A DNA stretch of 64,000 nucleotides, taken from contig UQDU01000004.1 in assembly GCA_900539915.1 (NCBI GenBank), positions 23,262 through 87,261 of the forward strand, read 5' to 3'. This DNA comes from an uncultured Bacteroidales bacterium. Its GTDB lineage: Bacteria > Bacteroidota > Bacteroidia > Bacteroidales > Muribaculaceae. The translations under genes and the position numbers were made by a program. The notes below the pieces were generated by a model, which saw only the letters and a program-made list of their open reading frames with translations, did no database searches and was not told the origin of the DNA. Positions 1-7,610 of this stretch are shown piece after piece. How positions within the stretch are numbered: the first letter of the stretch is position 1; each line of letters starts with the position of its first letter.

Positions 1-938
1 TCGTTGAGGAAGAAGTTCTCGCCGGTGGGGATAGTGTAGATCTGGTAGCCGAGCGACTTCCACAGATTGGCATTGGCGGTGTTGAGAGCCGAAGCACCCG
101 ACACACCGTTGACATAGCGGGCATTGTTATAGATAGCCTGGCCCACCATCTTGAGATACTGGTCGGTATCGGTGACCACATCGTAGTTGGGGAGAGCGCG
201 GTGGTTGGCACCCCAGCGTGCGTCAAATGTCACCTTGACGTCGCCGTCACGGTGTCCCTGCTTGGTGGTCACGAGGATGACACCGTTGGCACCGCGTGCA
301 CCGTAGAGTGCGGTAGAGGCAGCGTCCTTGAGCACGGTCATCGACTCGATGTCCTGAGGGTTGAGCTGGTTGATGTCGCCCTCGAAAGGCAGACCGTCCA
401 CCACGTACAGAGGGTTAGAGTTGGCGTTGATAGAGCCGACACCGCGGATGCGCACTGTCGGAGCCACGCCGGGCTGGCCGTTGGAGCTGAGGGTCTGCAC
501 ACCTGACACCTTACCCGACAGGGCCGAAGTGACCGTAGTCACCAGAGCGTCCTGCAGCTGCTCGGAGTTGACCACCGAAGCCGCACCGGTGTATTCTGAT
601 TTCTTCACTGTACCGTAGGCCACGACCATGACCTCGTCGAGGCGGTTGGTGGAGTTGACGAGCTTCACCGTCATGCCGTCGGATGCAGGGACAGTAGCCG
701 CATGCATGCCCACGTATGACACCTTGAGTTCCTTGACATTGGCAGGGAGGGTGAGGGTGAATTTGCCGTCAATGTTGGTCGCCGTACCTGTCCCGCCTCC
801 GATAGGCATGACAGTGGCGCCTACTAATGGCTCGTCATCCTCGGCGCCGACCACGGTACCGGTCACTGTGCGTGACTGAGCCGAAGCCGATACGGCGAGT
901 GCGAAGACTGCCACAAACAATAGCAATAGCTTTTTCAT
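1..938 (-). CDS. susC: SusC/RagA-family TonB-linked outer membrane receptor, N-terminal part (cut by window edge)
   Basis: The frame reads from an ATG at 938 down to base 1 without a stop, about 312 residues. It begins with a signal peptide (MKKLLLLFVAVFALAVSASAQ), followed by a carboxypeptidase-D regulatory-like beta domain (about residues 22-100). A TonB-box-like stretch (DEVMVVAYGTVKK) and the plug domain follow, with the typical LYVVDGLPF and ALYGARGANGVILVTT motifs. In the family this is the outer membrane channel that imports glycans or peptides with a SusD lipoprotein. The barrel and any susD partner lie outside the window. Transcription probably starts near 1217, giving a leader of about 280 nt. 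The family is certain; the substrate cannot be told. Confidence 0.93.
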   Translation of the reverse strand, partial: MKKLLLLFVAVFALAVSASAQSRTVTGTVVGAEDDEPLVGATVMPIGGGTGTATNIDGKFTLTLPANVKELKVSYVGMHAATVPASDGMTVKLVNSTNRLDEVMVVAYGTVKKSEYTGAASVVNSEQLQDALVTTVTSALSGKVSGVQTLSSNGQPGVAPTVRIRGVGSINANSNPLYVVDGLPFEGDINQLNPQDIESMTVLKDAASTALYGARGANGVILVTTKQGHRDGDVKVTFDARWGANHRALPNYDVVTDTDQYLKMVGQAIYNNARYVNGVSGASALNTANANLWKSLGYQIYTIPTGENFFLN

Positions 939-1044
939 AATTGGGTGAAAAACTTGGTTAAAACATACTGATGTTAAGAATGAACTATCTTTATTGTACC
1001 AAAGCCCCCTCAGAACGCCCCGGACGTACATTGTCGTAGCACAA

Positions 1045-1073
1045 GTCCGGGCCGGACAACGTACACTCCGCGC
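1045..1073 (+). repeat. GC-rich 29-bp inverted repeat, left copy
   Basis: This 29-bp sequence, starting GTCCGGGCCGGAC, recurs in reverse orientation at 1938-1966 with one mismatch. The first 13 bases are themselves palindromic. The copy lies inside the predicted susC leader, so it could also fold in that RNA. Confidence 0.75.
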
Positions 1074-1223
1074 GCAGGGCGCGCCCGGACGGGGGAGAGA
1101 GGCAAGAGTTCTGACAGCGATGTGATGTCAACAGAGCAACGTGCCTGAATATTAGAGGCTTGGGGTAATGTTAAATGCAAACCGCAGCATCTGACCATGA
1201 CGAAAGATGATGACGATAGGTTG

Positions 1224-1255
1224 CAAATTTACACTTTTTTATGTTTAGTTGCAAA
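1224..1255 (-). promoter_or_regulatory. sigma-ABfr-type promoter for the susC gene
   Basis: On the minus strand a TTTG (1255-1252) is followed after exactly 20 bp by TAAATTTG (1231-1224), the Bacteroidetes -33/-7 consensus with ideal spacing. A second -7-like box (TACGTTTG, about 1381-1374) lies further upstream without a matching -33. Confidence 0.7.
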
Positions 1256-1565
1256 TCGTCAACATTTTTTTTGGCATTTTCACGAAAAAGCGGACACTTT
1301 TTTATTGTTTTTGTGGCTTTGATTTATGTTTGATTTAGCATATTGCCATCAAAAGCGGTTGATTTTGATGCGCAAACGTACGATTTTATTTGCAAATGGT
1401 TATTATCAGCCGCGCAGGGTAGCAAAATGACATTAACATTTCTCAGAGGCACCAACAAGCATTTTTCACTAAATAATAGTGTTATAAAACATATCTGCCA
1501 ATAAACGCCTCAGTGACATACCATGGGCGCCAACGCCACAAACTTGGCTCCCGACGCACCCAACA
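1256..1565. other. AT-rich intergenic stretch without a gene
   Basis: No credible coding frame is seen. The segment is rich in T and A runs and holds the second -7-like box near 1374-1381 (minus strand). It separates the susC promoter from the palindromic repeat island. Confidence 0.6.
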
Positions 1566-1655
1566 TGCAGTAGGGACATGCCATGGCATGTCTGCTAACG
1601 CAACACCATCATCATCATGGCTTTAGGTGACATGCCATGGCATGTCCCTACTGCA
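1566..1655. repeat. Dispersed long inverted repeat with GACATGCCATGGCATGTC cores, copy A
   Basis: Two 27-bp arms (1566-1592 and 1629-1655) are perfect inverted copies of each other. Each arm contains the 18-bp perfect palindrome GACATGCCATGGCATGTC. The spacer of about 36 bp contains CTGCTAACGCAACA. Related copies lie at 4131-4213, 16181-16269 and 42163-42243. The right flank (GCATACGAACGCC onward) also resembles the flank of the 16 kb copy, so the full element is longer than the core. Confidence 0.9.
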
Positions 1656-1820
1656 TACGAACGCCGTTAGAGCATCAACGACCGCTTATGTTAGTGACAT
1701 TGAGCCATGTCACCCAAAGCATCATACATATTATTATTATAAGGTGTGCCTTTGACTGCTTCCCCATCCTCATCAACGACCGAGCGTTGGCAGACAATCC
1801 ATAGCGCAATGCCGCAAACT

Positions 1821-1860
1821 AAAGAAGTCCCGAGGGGACGGATCAATGGCAGCACATCCC
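1821..1860 (+). repeat. Second dispersed intergenic repeat (AGTCCCGAGGGGACGGAT type), copy 1
   Basis: The stretch reads AGTCCCGAGGGGACGGAT, then CAATGGCAGC, then CACATCCC. A near copy lies at 4381-4435 with the same modules in the same order. An inverted partial match (CCCGTCCCTCTCGGGACT) sits at about 1886-1903. Non-coding; function unknown. Confidence 0.65.
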
Positions 1861-1937
1861 TGACAGTCAACGATTCTACCATAAGCCCGTCCCTCTCGGG
1901 ACTCCTTACCCCTGCGTACGGAGCGTACGTTGTCCGT

Positions 1938-1966
1938 GCGCGGAGAGTACGTTGTCCGGCCCGGAC
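1938..1966 (-). repeat. GC-rich 29-bp inverted repeat, right copy
   Basis: Reverse complement of 1045-1073 with one mismatch. It ends beside the 3' border of the microvirus remnant (2031), so the pair brackets about 0.9 kb of non-coding repeat sequence. Confidence 0.75.
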
Positions 1967-2030
1967 AACGCACACTTTAAATATTTATTAACAAGCAAAT
2001 ATGGATGCAATAACAACACTGAAATAAAGA

Positions 2031-2886
2031 CTACCAACGACGGCGATAAGGAATACCAGCCCATCCAGGATGCGCCGAAACGGCTCCCGAACGTGAATAG
2101 ACTCCACGTGCTGCACGTTGCCAAGCAGCTTTAGCAGCATCGGAAGCTGTACCAGTATTCCAATTATCAATATAATGTAAAAGCGCATCTTCACCTTTGA
2201 TAGTATTGTTAATGAGGTCTTGATAAATCATTTCCTCTCTATCTGCAAAAGTAGCATATTTAAAAACGATTATCCAAACTTTGACCCCAAATAGTCGCAT
2301 TAAGATGACGAACAGAAGCATCATTGACACGAACACGAGAATAAGCCTCAGCCATTTCAGAAGCAATCTTACGAAAAGTTTGCTGTAGGTTACGCAATTC
2401 TTGATCAGATTTAACAATACCTCTTTGAAGCAGTTGACCCTCAAGAATCATATTAGCAGTACGAAGAGAAGTTTGACGTATATTCTCCTCAGACTGAGTA
2501 ACAGCGAGCGCGGCAGACTTTAGAGTTTACTTCATCATATCAGACTTAAGACGGTTGTCTATCTCAAGACCACGGTTACGGCTGAACTCGGTTATCATCT
2601 GTGCAAGCTTAAGACGGTTTTCAACTGATTGGGCAGCCACCTGAGACTCTGCTAGCTCTGTCTCATTCTGGAGACGCTTACGGTTGAAGTAAGTCGAGAC
2701 TGCATCACCGATACCTTGAAAGGCATCACCATAGCGGAGGGCTTCCTGTCGTGGGGCTTCCATCTGAGCAAGCTGAGGGGTCGGGGTCTGACCTGCATTG
2801 TTGCCGGTGACTCCGTTGCCGTAGACGAGATGGAGGTCAGCCCTACTGGTATAAACCCCGTCAGTAATTTCTGATACAGCAATATA
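2031..2886 (-). pseudogene. Decayed microvirus DNA pilot protein (VP2) gene fragment
   Basis: Read on the minus strand, the region carries LHLVYGNG at about 2841-2815, directly after a frame that reads VGLT. Restoring one lost base gives GLN-L-HLVYGNG, the hallmark GLNPxLVYGNG motif of Microviridae VP2. A polar, coiled-coil-like stretch follows (ENRLKLAQMITEFSRNRGLE). It is cut by an in-frame TAA at 2527-2529 and resumes in the same frame to 2260 (RNLQQTFRKIASEMAEAYSR). A one-base shift at a T run near 2265 leads to a tail ending GIPYRRRW at 2031. So one deletion, one nonsense codon and one frameshift are visible. About 285 codons remain. The N-terminus and all other phage genes (major capsid VP1, replication VP4) are missing. 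Late codons are T-rich, unlike the GC-rich host genes. VP2 is the likely identity; the subfamily (perhaps the Bacteroidetes-integrating Alpavirinae) is inference. Confidence 0.72.
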
Positions 2887-2897
2887 TCAAATAGACA

Positions 2898-2927
2898 GCG
2901 GCCCCGTCCATAACGCGACGGGGCCGC
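2898..2927 (+). terminator. Strong hairpin terminator or barrier
   Basis: An 11-bp perfect stem (GCGGCCCCGTC / GACGGGGCCGC) has an 8-nt loop and is followed by TTCTTTAT on the plus strand. It sits between the phage remnant and ilvE. No plus-strand gene ends here, so its partner transcript is unclear; it may be a leftover of the phage insertion. Confidence 0.55.
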
Positions 2928-2963
2928 TTCTTTATCTGGCTGAACATGTGAAAAGCATTATTT

Positions 2964-2995
2964 TTTGCACAGTCGGAGATTAAAAGCTATATTTG
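2964..2995 (+). promoter_or_regulatory. sigma-ABfr-type promoter for ilvE
   Basis: TTTG (2964-2967), a 20-bp spacer, then TATATTTG (2988-2995). The expected start near 3002 leaves a leader of about 70 nt before the ATG at 3075. Confidence 0.75.
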
Positions 2996-3074
2996 CATAA
3001 TACTAACAAAAGTGTGCAAAAGCACCGACAATCTGAAATCAATCATAACAATATAACTCAGAACTGAAACCACC

Positions 3075-4097
3075 ATGGATCAGCAGATAGACTGGGCCAA
3101 TCTCCCCTTCGGCTACATCAAGACAGACTACAACGTACGTTGCTATTACAAAGACGGCAAATGGGGCGACATAGAGGTGTCGGATTCCGAAACCATCAAC
3201 CTCCACATCGCTGCCACCTCCCTCCACTACGGACAAGAGATTTTCGAGGGCATGAAAGCGTTCAGAGGCAAAGACGGAAAGGTCAGAGGATTCCGCATGG
3301 AAGAAAACGCACGCCGCATCGCAGCCTCGGCCCGCGGCCTGCTGATGGAGCCTGTGCCCGAAGAGCTCTTCAAGGAGATGGTCAGGAAGGTGGTGAAGCT
3401 CAACGAGCGTTTCATACCGCCCTACGGCAGCGGAGCGTCGCTCTACATACGTCCGCTGGAGATAGGCATGTCGGCCCGCGTGGGCGTGCAGCCGTCACAG
3501 GAATACCTGTTTATGATACTCGTAACGCCCGTAGGCCCGTACTTCAAGGGTGGTTTCAAGCCCACAAACATATGTATCATGCGTGAGTTTGACCGCGTGG
3601 CTCCCAAGGGCACCGGCCGCTACAAGTGCGGAGGCAACTATGCCGCAAGCCTCGTGGCCGGCGAGAAAGCCCACGAATTGGGCTACTCGGCTGTGCTCTA
3701 TCTCGACCCCAAAGAGAAGAAATACCTCGACGAATGCGGCCCGGCCAACTTCTTCGCCATCAAAGGTGACAAATACATAACCCCGGCATCCGAGTCGATA
3801 TTGCCGTCGGTAACCAACATGAGTCTGCGCCAGCTCGCCAAAGACATGGGTCTGACGGTAGAGGAGCGACATATCCCCGTCGAAGAGCTCGCCGAAGTTG
3901 ACGAAGCAGCAGCCTGTGGCACCGCCGCCGTAGCCTCGCCTGTAGCCGAAATACATGACCTCGACAACGACATCAAGTATGTAGTGGCCAAGGACGGCAA
4001 GCCCGGCCCAGTAGTCACAGCCCTCTACAACCATCTCCGTGGCATACAGCTCGGCGAAGAGGACGACATCTACGGCTGGAACACCATCATCGACTGA
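3075..4097 (+). CDS. ilvE: Branched-chain amino acid aminotransferase
   Basis: 340 residues, fold-type IV PLP enzyme that exchanges amino groups between leucine, isoleucine or valine and 2-oxoglutarate in the cytoplasm. Visible family marks are the HYGQEIFEGMKAFR substrate-site segment (about 51-64), the PLP lysine in GRYKCGGNYAAS (Lys184), and the DECGPANFF and EAAACGTAA phosphate-binding segments. Length matches the family's larger (eukaryote-like) IlvE branch. It has its own promoter and no operon partner: the next gene starts 410 bp away behind repeats. No attenuator or leader peptide was seen. Confidence 0.95.
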   Translation: MDQQIDWANLPFGYIKTDYNVRCYYKDGKWGDIEVSDSETINLHIAATSLHYGQEIFEGMKAFRGKDGKVRGFRMEENARRIAASARGLLMEPVPEELFKEMVRKVVKLNERFIPPYGSGASLYIRPLEIGMSARVGVQPSQEYLFMILVTPVGPYFKGGFKPTNICIMREFDRVAPKGTGRYKCGGNYAASLVAGEKAHELGYSAVLYLDPKEKKYLDECGPANFFAIKGDKYITPASESILPSVTNMSLRQLAKDMGLTVEERHIPVEELAEVDEAAACGTAAVASPVAEIHDLDNDIKYVVAKDGKPGPVVTALYNHLRGIQLGEEDDIYGWNTIID

Positions 4098-4130
4098 AAG
4101 CCACGAACTCACGGGATGCACCAACCGCTG

Positions 4131-4213
4131 TAGGGACATGCCATGGCATGTCTGCTGACGCAACATCCCTCATCAGCATGGCTTCAGGCGACATGCCATG
4201 GCATGTCCCTACT
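4131..4213. repeat. Dispersed long inverted repeat, copy B
   Basis: TAGGGACATGCCATGGCATG at the left and its inverted partner at about 4190-4213 enclose CTGCTGACGCAACAT. It lies just after the ilvE stop and could act as a bidirectional terminator. A worn partial repeat (GGCGACATGCCATAGCG) follows at about 4266-4282. Confidence 0.88.
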
Positions 4214-4380
4214 ACATAAGAACGTCATTCATGACGCATTGGGAGACATGCAGCGACACATTGGGCGACATGCCATAGCGCGTTACTACCGGCTCTGACA
4301 GTCCCGGAGGGACTGACTTATGCTTAGGAATGGCGGAGCCATGACGAGTCTATGGGCAGACACGCAGCCAACCCGATAAA

Positions 4381-4435
4381 AGTCCCCGAGGGACGGATTG
4401 ATGGCAGCCAAGGGGCTCTCCCATGAGCACATCCC
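4381..4435 (+). repeat. Second dispersed intergenic repeat, copy 2
   Basis: AGTCCCCGAGGGACGGATTG, ATGGCAGCC, then CACATCCCT, repeating the module order of 1821-1860. A further related block (CAGTCCCGGAGGGACTGA) lies at about 4300-4317. With the copy B repeat it fills the 410-bp gap between ilvE and the HD gene; no other gene is seen there. Confidence 0.65.
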
Positions 4436-4507
4436 TCAGAGACTACTGGATAGACTTTTTTTGACCCCGGTGCATCCGCCATCGCCCCACAACAACCCAC
4501 ACGATAT

Positions 4508-5065
4508 ATGACAAATTATCAGGAAATAATTGACCGATATTATCCCGCCGGGTCTGCCTTGCGGGATATTTATTTGCGCCACTGCGGTCAGGTGGCCGAC
4601 CTCGCCGCCCATATCAACGAGTCAAAGCATCTCGGATTAGACCCAGGGGAACTGCGCTCCGCAGCCATGCTCCACGACATAGGCATATACCGATGTGATG
4701 CCTCATCAATAGAGTGCCACGGTACAGAGCCGTATATCCGCCACGGAATCATCGGTGCACAGATACTCCGCGACTGCGGAGCCCCAGAAACGATGGCACG
4801 TGTGGCCGAGCGGCATACCGGCGCCGGCCTGACCGCCCGTGAAATCGAACAAAGCCGTCTCCCCCTCCCTGCCAAAGACTACCTCCCGGAAACGACACTT
4901 GAACGTCTCATCTGCTACGCCGACAAGTTTTACAGCAAGTCATCCATCCTCTCTTCAGGCCCCAAACCCATCGACAAAGTGAAGAAACAGATGGCTCGCT
5001 TCGGCGAAGAATCACTGTCACGATTCATCGCTTTAGATGCTGAATTTGGCCCGGCAGACACTTGA
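4508..5065 (+). CDS. HD-domain phosphohydrolase family protein
   Basis: 185 residues. A single HD domain is visible: His in the first helix (YLRHCGQVADLAAH, about 23-36), the paired metal ligands in MLHDIGIY (about 54-61), a further His in RHGIIGAQIL (about 78-87) and ERHTGAG (about 100-106). The helical C-terminus carries CYADKFYSKS. HD proteins of this size are metal-dependent phosphohydrolases acting on nucleotides or similar substrates; the true substrate is unknown. It stands alone, 410 bp after ilvE and 150 bp before a small RNA promoter. Catalytic residues look intact. Confidence 0.85.
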   Translation: MTNYQEIIDRYYPAGSALRDIYLRHCGQVADLAAHINESKHLGLDPGELRSAAMLHDIGIYRCDASSIECHGTEPYIRHGIIGAQILRDCGAPETMARVAERHTGAGLTAREIEQSRLPLPAKDYLPETTLERLICYADKFYSKSSILSSGPKPIDKVKKQMARFGEESLSRFIALDAEFGPADT

Positions 5066-5190
5066 TTTCCGTAATGACAGGTCATATTTTAATCTATATT
5101 TCACAAAACATGCCATAACCACAAACATCTTATTACCAACGGAATAAAAATAAAAACGGTTATATTTAATCTATATTTCGTTTATATTTT

Positions 5191-5222
5191 ATTGCATACC
5201 GCACACACCGTGCGTAACTTTG
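5191..5222 (+). promoter_or_regulatory. sigma-ABfr-type promoter for a small RNA
   Basis: ATTG (5191-5194, one mismatch to TTTG), 20 bp, TAACTTTG (5215-5222). Upstream, the 15-mer TTTAATCTATATTTC occurs twice (5088-5102 and 5165-5179, same orientation, 77 bp apart), which could be an activator site pair. Confidence 0.6.
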
Positions 5223-5228
5223 CAATGT

Positions 5229-5385
5229 CAGAAACAAAGACACTGACTCTCGTTTTATTAACGACAGATGTTTTTAGGTTAATGCAAGAAATAAGAATTG
5301 GTAAGAAAGATGTGTTTTTAAACTCTTAGCCGACCATCTCGGCAAAAGCAGGAGCGACGTTGCGAAACGCCGCTCCTGCTTTTTT
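5229..5385 (+). ncRNA. Candidate small RNA (about 157 nt) with intrinsic terminator
   Basis: It runs from the predicted start after 5215-5222 to a strong terminator: stem AGCAGGAGCG (5347-5356) with CGCTCCTGCT (5371-5380) and then six T. No reading frame of useful length lies inside, and the next plus-strand gene is over 2 kb away, so it is not a leader. The 5' GCAATGTC can pair with GACGTTGC near the terminator loop (one G-U). I cannot assign it to a known family; a 6S-type RNA is a possibility by size only. Confidence 0.55.
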
Positions 5386-5445
5386 ATGCCCAATGAAACA
5401 CCCAGCTCGTCAAAATCAGACAGGATATGGGGGGGGGAGGGGATA

Positions 5446-5689
5446 AAAAGTGAAAGTGCACATCTTCACAGATGCGCACCTCCCTCATAACCAAAATTCA
5501 AGTATATATCGTTGTAATATCAGCGTCAGAAAGTATCATCAGCAGGGATAATACGTAAAAGCCCACAAACCGCTCAATATTAATTCCAAGGATGGAAAAA
5601 CAGTTCAGCGGACTGTAAGGAGTCAAGATCCGTAATTTTATAGATTAAAGTAAATCATTTGTGCCATCACGTAAGTTTTCCCCTTAAGG
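5446..5689 (-). ncRNA. Candidate small RNA (about 245 nt) on the minus strand
   Basis: On the minus strand TTTG (5726-5723), 19 bp, and TACTTTTG (5703-5696) form a full promoter. About 210 nt downstream lies a hairpin, GTGCGCATCT (5479-5470) with AGATGTGCAC (5465-5456), followed by TTTCACTTTTTA. No coding frame is credible inside. It converges on the plus-strand RNA ending at 5385. Identity unknown. Confidence 0.5.
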
Positions 5690-5878
5690 CTACTGCAAAA
5701 GTAATATTCATTTTCATATTATCAAAATAAGTTCACATAAATTTGAGCAAAAAATCTTTTTTTCGCCGCATTTAAACTAAACATATTTAAACTTGTCAGC
5801 AAGATTCCATTTCGGATTGCGATTTATAAATACATGGGCGAACATGTGGCACATGTGACACTGCCCCCAAATGTCATT

Positions 5879-6853
5879 TTACGCTAATGGGCTGCATTGG
5901 CCTATTATTTCCTCGGTAGCCATCCGGTCAGCTTCAAGCTGGGCAATGAGAGCCTCAAGAGAATCAAACCGCCGCTCGTCACGGATTCGCTGCACAAACT
6001 CCAGGGAGATGACCGAGCCATAAAGGTCACCGTCAAACCCTATAAGATGCGCTTCGATAGTAACCAGAGGGTCTGCGGAGGTATCAACAGTGGGTCTGCG
6101 GCCTATATTGACCATAGCCGGGACGCAGGGATGCTGCGTTGCGTCCACATCACAGCCGGAGCCGTCAACGCCCACAAAGGCGCGACAGGCATACACCCCC
6201 TCGGCCGGGACGGCGCACGATGAATCAACCTGCAGATTGGCCGTGGGGAAGCCGATGGTGCGTCCCAGACGCTTTCCGCCGACGACCTCGCCCGACAAAG
6301 TGACAGGATGCCCGAGCAGACGAGCTGCCGAGTCCACATCGCCCGACGCTATGAGATGGCGTATGGCCGTGGAACTGACATCGCCTCCAAACCCGAGGTG
6401 GTCATAGCGCGGAGCCGGCAGAATCTCGACGTCAGACTCCGCCGCGGCTCTTACATAGTCGTCAAAATCCTTGAGGCGGTCGCTGCCGAAACTGTTGTTG
6501 AAGCCGAGCACTATGGCATCCACTCCATATCTGTCATGGAGCATGGCGATAAAGTCACGGGCCGTCAGCTGGCGCAACGTCTCGTCAAACGTCAGGAGAA
6601 TAACATCGTCCACCCCGGCCTCGCGAAGGCGTGCCGTGCGCTGCTCCACAGAGCACAGCGACTTGGGCACCCTCTCCGGGCGCACCACCGCCAATGGATG
6701 CGATGAGAAAGTTACCACCGCAGGGGCCAGCCCCCTCGCTTTTCCCTGGGCCACGAGATAGCCCACCACAGCCTGATGGCCGCGGTGCACACCGTCAAAG
6801 GTGCCTACGGCAGCGATGTGGCGCGGTAACTTAGGCAGGGACTGGGATGGCAT
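5879..6853 (-). CDS. ribF: Bifunctional riboflavin kinase / FAD synthetase
   Basis: 324 residues, the usual RibF length. The N-terminal FAD synthetase half has the nucleotidyltransferase signature VGTFDGVHRGHQ (about 16-27) and VSSTAIRHLIASG (about 158-170). The C-terminal riboflavin kinase half starts near 180 with GKRLGRTIGFPTANL and contains GVYACRAFV and MVNIGRRPT. It phosphorylates riboflavin to FMN and adenylates FMN to FAD. It lies 52 bp behind the HAD gene on the same strand, probably one transcript; the gap carries the CTTATAA-type tandem repeat. Confidence 0.95.
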   Translation of the reverse strand: MPSQSLPKLPRHIAAVGTFDGVHRGHQAVVGYLVAQGKARGLAPAVVTFSSHPLAVVRPERVPKSLCSVEQRTARLREAGVDDVILLTFDETLRQLTARDFIAMLHDRYGVDAIVLGFNNSFGSDRLKDFDDYVRAAAESDVEILPAPRYDHLGFGGDVSSTAIRHLIASGDVDSAARLLGHPVTLSGEVVGGKRLGRTIGFPTANLQVDSSCAVPAEGVYACRAFVGVDGSGCDVDATQHPCVPAMVNIGRRPTVDTSADPLVTIEAHLIGFDGDLYGSVISLEFVQRIRDERRFDSLEALIAQLEADRMATEEIIGQCSPLA

Positions 6854-6870
6854 CGTGGGTGGGAGGGGGA

Positions 6871-6909
6871 TAAGGTCTTATATATCTTATAAATCTTATA
6901 AGGTCTTAT
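6871..6909. repeat. Short CTTATA(A/T)-type tandem repeat between HAD gene and ribF
   Basis: About four units of GTCTTATA, ATCTTATA, ATCTTATA, GGTCTTAT with 9-11 bp spacing. The array overlaps the stop codon of the HAD gene. The same unit type builds the longer array at 11562-11655. Confidence 0.65.
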
Positions 6910-7526
6910 TGTAATGTGGCTCCGGGTATCAATGTTATGAACTCGGTGCCGGGTAGCACCTGCGCGGCGTGGAAGCCGAGAGCACGAGCCGCTTCGCAAT
7001 TGGCTTCTGAATCATCCATAAACAGCGTTTCGGCCGGATTGATGCCCAGTTTTTTCTCTGCAAACAGGAATATCCCGGCATCAGGCTTGCAGACTTTGGC
7101 CTCAAAACTCGTCACAGTGCCGTCAAAATAGTAGGCCATGTCGTGGCCGTCCTTGCGAAATTCATGCTGGATGACCGAATCCCACATGATGGCATTGGTG
7201 TTGCTGAGCATATAGATATGGTAGTGCCGATGTAGACGCTCGATTTCGCGCAGCCGCTCCACCGGGATGCCTATAAGAAACGCATTGAACGCATCGTCAA
7301 TCCGGTCATCGGTCACAGGATGGTCAATCAGCGTGCGCACCTCGTCACGAAACTGCTGCGGAGTAATCAGACCGGCCTCGATATTGTGGAAAAAGCCGCT
7401 CTGCTCGTAATCGCCGAGATACTTGCCGGGGTCGTGCACCCCAAGCTGCTCGAAAGCCTTGATGCAGTTGTCACGTTTTATATCAAGTATGACCCCTCCG
7501 AGGTCAAAAAGCAGATTGCGTATCAT
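6906..7526 (-). CDS. HAD-superfamily hydrolase (subfamily IA, YihX-like)
   Basis: 206 residues. Motif I is FDLGGVILD (about 7-15), where the nucleophile Asp8 is followed by LGG instead of the usual DxD, as in the YihX branch. Motif II is MLSNTN, motif III lysine lies in EAKVCKPD, and motif IV is FMDDSEANCEAA. Members dephosphorylate small sugar or nucleotide phosphates; the substrate is unknown. It is read from a -7 box (TACCTTTG, 7561-7554) with a leader of about 20 nt and is probably cotranscribed with ribF. Confidence 0.88.
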   Translation of the reverse strand: MIRNLLFDLGGVILDIKRDNCIKAFEQLGVHDPGKYLGDYEQSGFFHNIEAGLITPQQFRDEVRTLIDHPVTDDRIDDAFNAFLIGIPVERLREIERLHRHYHIYMLSNTNAIMWDSVIQHEFRKDGHDMAYYFDGTVTSFEAKVCKPDAGIFLFAEKKLGINPAETLFMDDSEANCEAARALGFHAAQVLPGTEFITLIPGATLQ

Positions 7527-7552
7527 AGATATATTAAGGAGTGTTTATGTCA

Positions 7553-7582
7553 GCAAAGGTACGAATATTCTTCGTATCTTTG
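7553..7582. promoter_or_regulatory. Divergent overlapping promoters (HAD/ribF and peptidases)
   Basis: Minus strand: TACCTTTGC at 7561-7553 facing the HAD gene. Plus strand: TATCTTTG at 7575-7582 facing pepP. The two -7 boxes are only 13 bp apart, so each -33 region overlaps the other promoter; neither -33 matches TTTG well. Confidence 0.55.
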
Positions 7583-7610
7583 CCTATTAACTTAATCACC
7601 CACCCATATC

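Noticed and set aside
1566..1655. CRISPR array
   Set aside because: Only two inverted, not direct, repeats with one spacer, and no cas genes anywhere in the window.
1691..2134. Small open frames on both strands of the repeat island
   Set aside because: They run through repeats and palindromes and show no protein-like composition.
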